Of a DNA stretch of 64,000 bases, positions 61,384 to 64,000 are shown piece by piece. The stretch is from Nitzschia putrida. Taxonomy: Eukaryota > Bacillariophyta > Bacillariophyceae > Bacillariales > Bacillariaceae. How positions within the stretch are numbered: the first letter of the stretch is position 1; the number at the start of each line of letters is the position of its first letter. The stretch covers positions 1,426,001 through 1,490,000 of the forward strand of contig BLYE01000001.1 in NCBI GenBank assembly GCA_016586335.1, in the 5' to 3' direction. Position numbers and translations under genes: made by a program. The notes beneath the pieces were generated by a model, which was given only the letters and a program-made list of their open reading frames with translations, was not told where the DNA came from and did not search any database.

Positions 61384-61562
61384 AGCTTCAAACATGTGAA
61401 CTAGAGCGCAAAGCATCTATGTGTTGTAGCAACCAGTTTTCGAATCCAAGATTGAAATAGAAAAATTAGAGTACCTAGTTGGCGGGTGGGCGTACAGACA
61501 GTCATGCAAGGTCACTGAAATGCTGATGTAGATACCGAAGTAACTACTTCTTACACATGCTA

Positions 61563-62306
61563 TCAAACGGTGGGCACAAACTCGACGCGACGATGACTAC
61601 CACGGTAAATGAACAATGTTCCCGTGAGCAATGGCACCTCGACCACTGTTTCGCTGGCTTCCATTTTCCTTGGCCGAGGTGCTGGTCTGCGTTCAAAGTC
61701 AAGGCTTTCCCCAGTAGTAACGAGCTCATCCCCATCCTTCTTTGTAGCCCGTGTGTTCACCCGACGACCCTTCTTTGAATGTTTACGTTTCGTTTTCGTA
61801 GCCTTTTGTGCCACTGGTTTTGTTTTCTCCACTGTTGACCCATCACTGTCGTTTGGTTCCAACACACGTCCCAAGAAGTTCTCTGAGATGACTTCCTCTT
61901 CCGAAGAACCATCGACAGAAACAACCCAATACGAAGTTTCTCCTTGTCGAGAGGTAGAATCTTCATCGTCAGAGTCCCGAGACAACAAAATGCCTACATC
62001 AACCCCATCCATGCGAACGACCTGTATCGTGTATCGTGGTTGGTAGCGCATCACATCAATCATACAAAAATGGTGAGTCTTGAGGAAAACGAAAATGTAA
62101 CATTTCAAACACAATCTGGAACAATAGACCTTCAAACATCAACGCAGCATGCATCTGAATAATGTCAACTTCGCAAAGCTATCGCATCTCTCCACGAGTT
62201 GAAACACGTGGCTAGCCAAGTGATCGCGAAAACTCACTTCTACTTTGTCGCCCACGACATATTTCTCAGATTTTGACCGAGTAACCCGACGCCTGGTAGC
62301 TACCAT
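61563..62306 (-). CDS. Unknown nuclear-type protein, possible Tudor/Agenet-like start
   Basis: There are two proposed exons, 62306-62238 and 62078-61563, with a 159-bp intron (GTGAGT...CAAG), giving about 194 aa. I do not recognise it. The start MVATRRRVTRSKSEKYVVGDKVEV is basic and then enters a segment (VGDKVE...YQPRYTIQVVRMDGVDVGILLS) that could be a small beta-barrel of the Tudor/Agenet type. An acidic region (SRDSDDEDS), a Lys/Arg-rich region (KATKTKRKHSKKGRR) and a C-terminal hydrophobic strand follow. The acceptor choice is uncertain, so the join may be off by several residues. It is divergent from guanylate kinase. Confidence 0.5.
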
Positions 62307-62607
62307 GTTCTCTTTTGCTCTAGGCCTTGATTTCAATGCTATTGTGCCTTCTCGGTGTTGGCTTGTACAACTTCCTTCTCTTGCTGAGTTCGCAAAGCAG
62401 GAATGAGTGCAATCCGATGTGTGTGGAGTTTGGAGTTGTGTGCTATTTTGAACTTTGGACGACGACGACGACGACTACACCATTATTCTTGGGGAAACTT
62501 CCGCTTTCCGGTGCCCCCCTTTCTGCCGTTAAATAGAATTGGCATTTTCCATGGCCCCTGCGACATACCAGGCACATGATTCGTGAACCAACTTGAGACT
62601 TTCGTAG
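62307..62607. other. Divergent intergenic region
   Basis: These 301 bp lie between the unknown protein (minus) and guanylate kinase (plus). A GACGACGACGACGACTAC triplet stretch lies near 62459. No gene is seen. Confidence 0.4.
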
Positions 62608-63420
62608 ATGGTGGTAGCCACTCAATCAGCTCCTCCATCCATCAACCACCATCAACGCCAGTCGCCACTCGCCACCTCTGCAATTTCGACCTCGGAATTG
62701 AACATTATTTCTCTGGAAGAACTTCCAGCATCCAACATGGCAACATTCCGCGTTGGAACAAAGATACAACAAACAATCCAAAGAATATGTAGACTGAAAC
62801 CACAGCTTCGCTCGCATCATATGTCCCCATCGAACAACAGTGGCACACTGCAACCCCTGGTAGTCAGTGGGCCAAGTGGAGTTGGAAAGGGCACCATCAT
62901 CGCAGAGTTTATGAAAGACAACGATAAGTTCGAGTTTTCAGTATCTCATACAACGAGGCAACCTCGCAAAGGTGAACAAGATGGAGTTCATTACCACTTT
63001 GTGGACATTCCTACAATGCGCTCAGCCTTGGAAGAGGGACAATTCTTAGAACACGCGGAAGTACATGGAAATCTCTATGGAACTAGTTTTGCCGCGGTCC
63101 GTAACATTCAAGAGAGAGGGAATCTGTGTTTGATGGACATTGACGTGCAGGGAGTGAGACAACTTAAAAAAGTTGAATCCAGTGACTTTCAACCTCTCTA
63201 TGTCTTTATTGCACCGCCGTCGTTGGATTCCTTGGTGGAACGACTCCGTGGACGAGGGACAGAGTCAGCAGAAAGCTTGGAACGACGTGTTGGCAACGCA
63301 CAAGCAGAGTTGGAATATGGACTACGGCCTGGTAACTTTCACCAGGTGATTGTCAATGACGACTTGGACGATGCGTGTCAGCAATTTCACAAGGTAGTGG
63401 ACAGTTGGCTTCACTCATAG
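62608..63420 (+). CDS. GUK1: Guanylate kinase
   Basis: The protein has 270 aa from ATG 62608; in-frame ATGs at 62737 and 62821 give shorter forms. The kinase core starts near residue 84: the P-loop SGPSGVGKGT (87-96), the GMP-binding FSVSHTTRQPRKGEQDGVHYHFV, FLEHAEVHGNLYGTS, and the Walker-B-like LCLMDIDVQGVRQL, ending with NDDLDDACQQF. It phosphorylates GMP to GDP with ATP. The stretch after Met44 (ATFRVGTKIQQTIQRICRLKPQLRS) is basic and amphipathic, so a mitochondrial form starting at 62737 is plausible. Confidence 0.93.
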   Translation: MVVATQSAPPSINHHQRQSPLATSAISTSELNIISLEELPASNMATFRVGTKIQQTIQRICRLKPQLRSHHMSPSNNSGTLQPLVVSGPSGVGKGTIIAEFMKDNDKFEFSVSHTTRQPRKGEQDGVHYHFVDIPTMRSALEEGQFLEHAEVHGNLYGTSFAAVRNIQERGNLCLMDIDVQGVRQLKKVESSDFQPLYVFIAPPSLDSLVERLRGRGTESAESLERRVGNAQAELEYGLRPGNFHQVIVNDDLDDACQQFHKVVDSWLHS

Positions 63421-63662
63421 TCGCATTTGGACGAAGAAGAAGCTGCATGACAAATCCCTCTAGAGATGTAAGCAATGAAAAGCAAACTACATGCTATGGA
63501 TTGAGCAACTGACAATCAGTCTGACGCATTCCATTGGCACTACTACTACTAACGTTAGTAACAGGCAGAACCTACCGGTCGGTGACGAAGTCCAAAACAG
63601 AGTTCACAAGTCTTAGAATAGCCCCACCACAGAACTTAGTACACTCTACTTGTCGTGGATGC

Positions 63663-64000
63663 TTAATGAGAGACCAGTACTGGTTGAATCCTTTTCTTCG
63701 CCTTCTTTTTCTCGACAGGGGATTTCGACTCTCCTATCGATAGACGGTGGACAGCTTCTTGGACAGACGTTGGACTCCTGTTGCTTGTTGGAGGGGTCAA
63801 CTCAGTTTTTACCCGCTTGGCTGGAGGAGCCTCCAGGACAGCAGGACCTGGCTGACAGGGTGGAAGCTTTGGAAGATCCTCCGGTGCACGAATTGGTACC
63901 TTTGCCGGTGTCGGTACGGTAGATGTCGTCGGGCTGATGTATTTCTCCCCAAGCTCGGATGGTGCAAATGACAAGTGCGAAATGTATCCATCAGAGCTAG
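63663..64000 (-). CDS. CHAF1B: Chromatin assembly factor 1 p60 subunit, C-terminal end
   Basis: The frame is open to the right edge, so only the last 112 or so residues are present. The first visible residues, SSDGYISHLSFAPSELGEKY, match the end of the last WD40 repeat of CAF-1 p60/FAS2 (S-S-D-G-Y/F...F-x-x-x-E-L-G). A Pro-rich linker with PPAKRVK follows. The C-terminus, KKKAKKRIQPVLVS, resembles the ASF1-binding B-domain-like motif of p60 and HIRA (basic-R-I-x-P). CAF-1 deposits H3-H4 on newly made DNA. A CTAG at 63997-64000 could also be a splice acceptor, so the exon may begin at 63996. Confidence 0.75.
   Translation of the reverse strand, partial: SSDGYISHLSFAPSELGEKYISPTTSTVPTPAKVPIRAPEDLPKLPPCQPGPAVLEAPPAKRVKTELTPPTSNRSPTSVQEAVHRLSIGESKSPVEKKKAKKRIQPVLVSH

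Noticed and set aside
1..64000. Transposable elements, CRISPR arrays or viral insertions
   Set aside because: I looked for reverse transcriptase, integrase and transposase motifs, long terminal or inverted repeats and regular spacer arrays and saw none.

Overview
The window reads as nuclear DNA of a photosynthetic stramenopile, most likely a (pennate) diatom. Genes are dense on both strands. Introns are few, short (about 60-200 bp) and GT-AG. The nucleus-encoded bL28 carries a signal peptide with an S-S-S-F motif of the kind that targets diatom complex plastids. There are PT-repeat secreted membrane proteins and TPR/kinesin-light-chain-like proteins typical of diatom genomes. Species is not determinable from the sequence alone.

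Layout. 0-5 kb: C-terminal part of the nuclear cap-binding protein CBP80 (runs off the left edge), a short RED/IK splicing factor, and an MFS transporter divergent from it. 5-11 kb: a small three-TM protein, a CRT-like transporter and a PP6 regulatory subunit (SAPS). 11.6-17.8 kb: mitochondrial ISCA, a large Pro/Gln-rich coiled-coil protein with two KGRF motifs, a basic nucleolar-type protein and the spliceosomal CCDC12/Cwf18. 18-26.5 kb: URB1/Npa1 (three exons, about 2148 aa) and histidyl-tRNA synthetase. 27.6-33 kb: a TPR protein, a type II membrane sulfotransferase and RAD52. 33.6-36.4 kb: an unrecognised, apparently frameshifted membrane protein whose 3' end is re-duplicated downstream, two tandem tRNA-Gly(UCC) genes, and the twin-CX9C complex I subunit NDUFS5. 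36.5-43.6 kb: cytosolic-type sulfotransferase, plastid bL28, ribonucleotide reductase large subunit with an unexpected hydrophobic N-terminus, ATP23 protease and ubiquitin-S27a. 44-50 kb: an SGNH hydrolase and a tandem pair of glycosyltransferase-like genes, one apparently frameshifted. 50-54 kb: TBL1-like LisH/WD40 protein and a longin R-SNARE. 54.7-59.3 kb: three related type I membrane proteins that look like a local, lineage-specific family. 59.6-64 kb: Ulp1/SENP protease, an acidic/basic unknown protein, guanylate kinase, and the C-terminus of CAF-1 p60 (runs off the right edge).

Most genes are core eukaryotic housekeeping functions (RNA processing, ribosome assembly, DNA precursors and repair, chromatin, Fe-S and respiratory assembly), often arranged as divergent pairs sharing short intergenic regions. 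The parts least explained by known biology are the 54.7-59.3 kb ectodomain cluster, the signal-peptide-bearing ribonucleotide reductase, the KGRF/coiled-coil protein, and the unknown gene plus repeat/tRNA structure at 33.6-35.9 kb. Three apparent single-base losses, all at G runs, suggest that some broken frames may be assembly errors rather than true decay.
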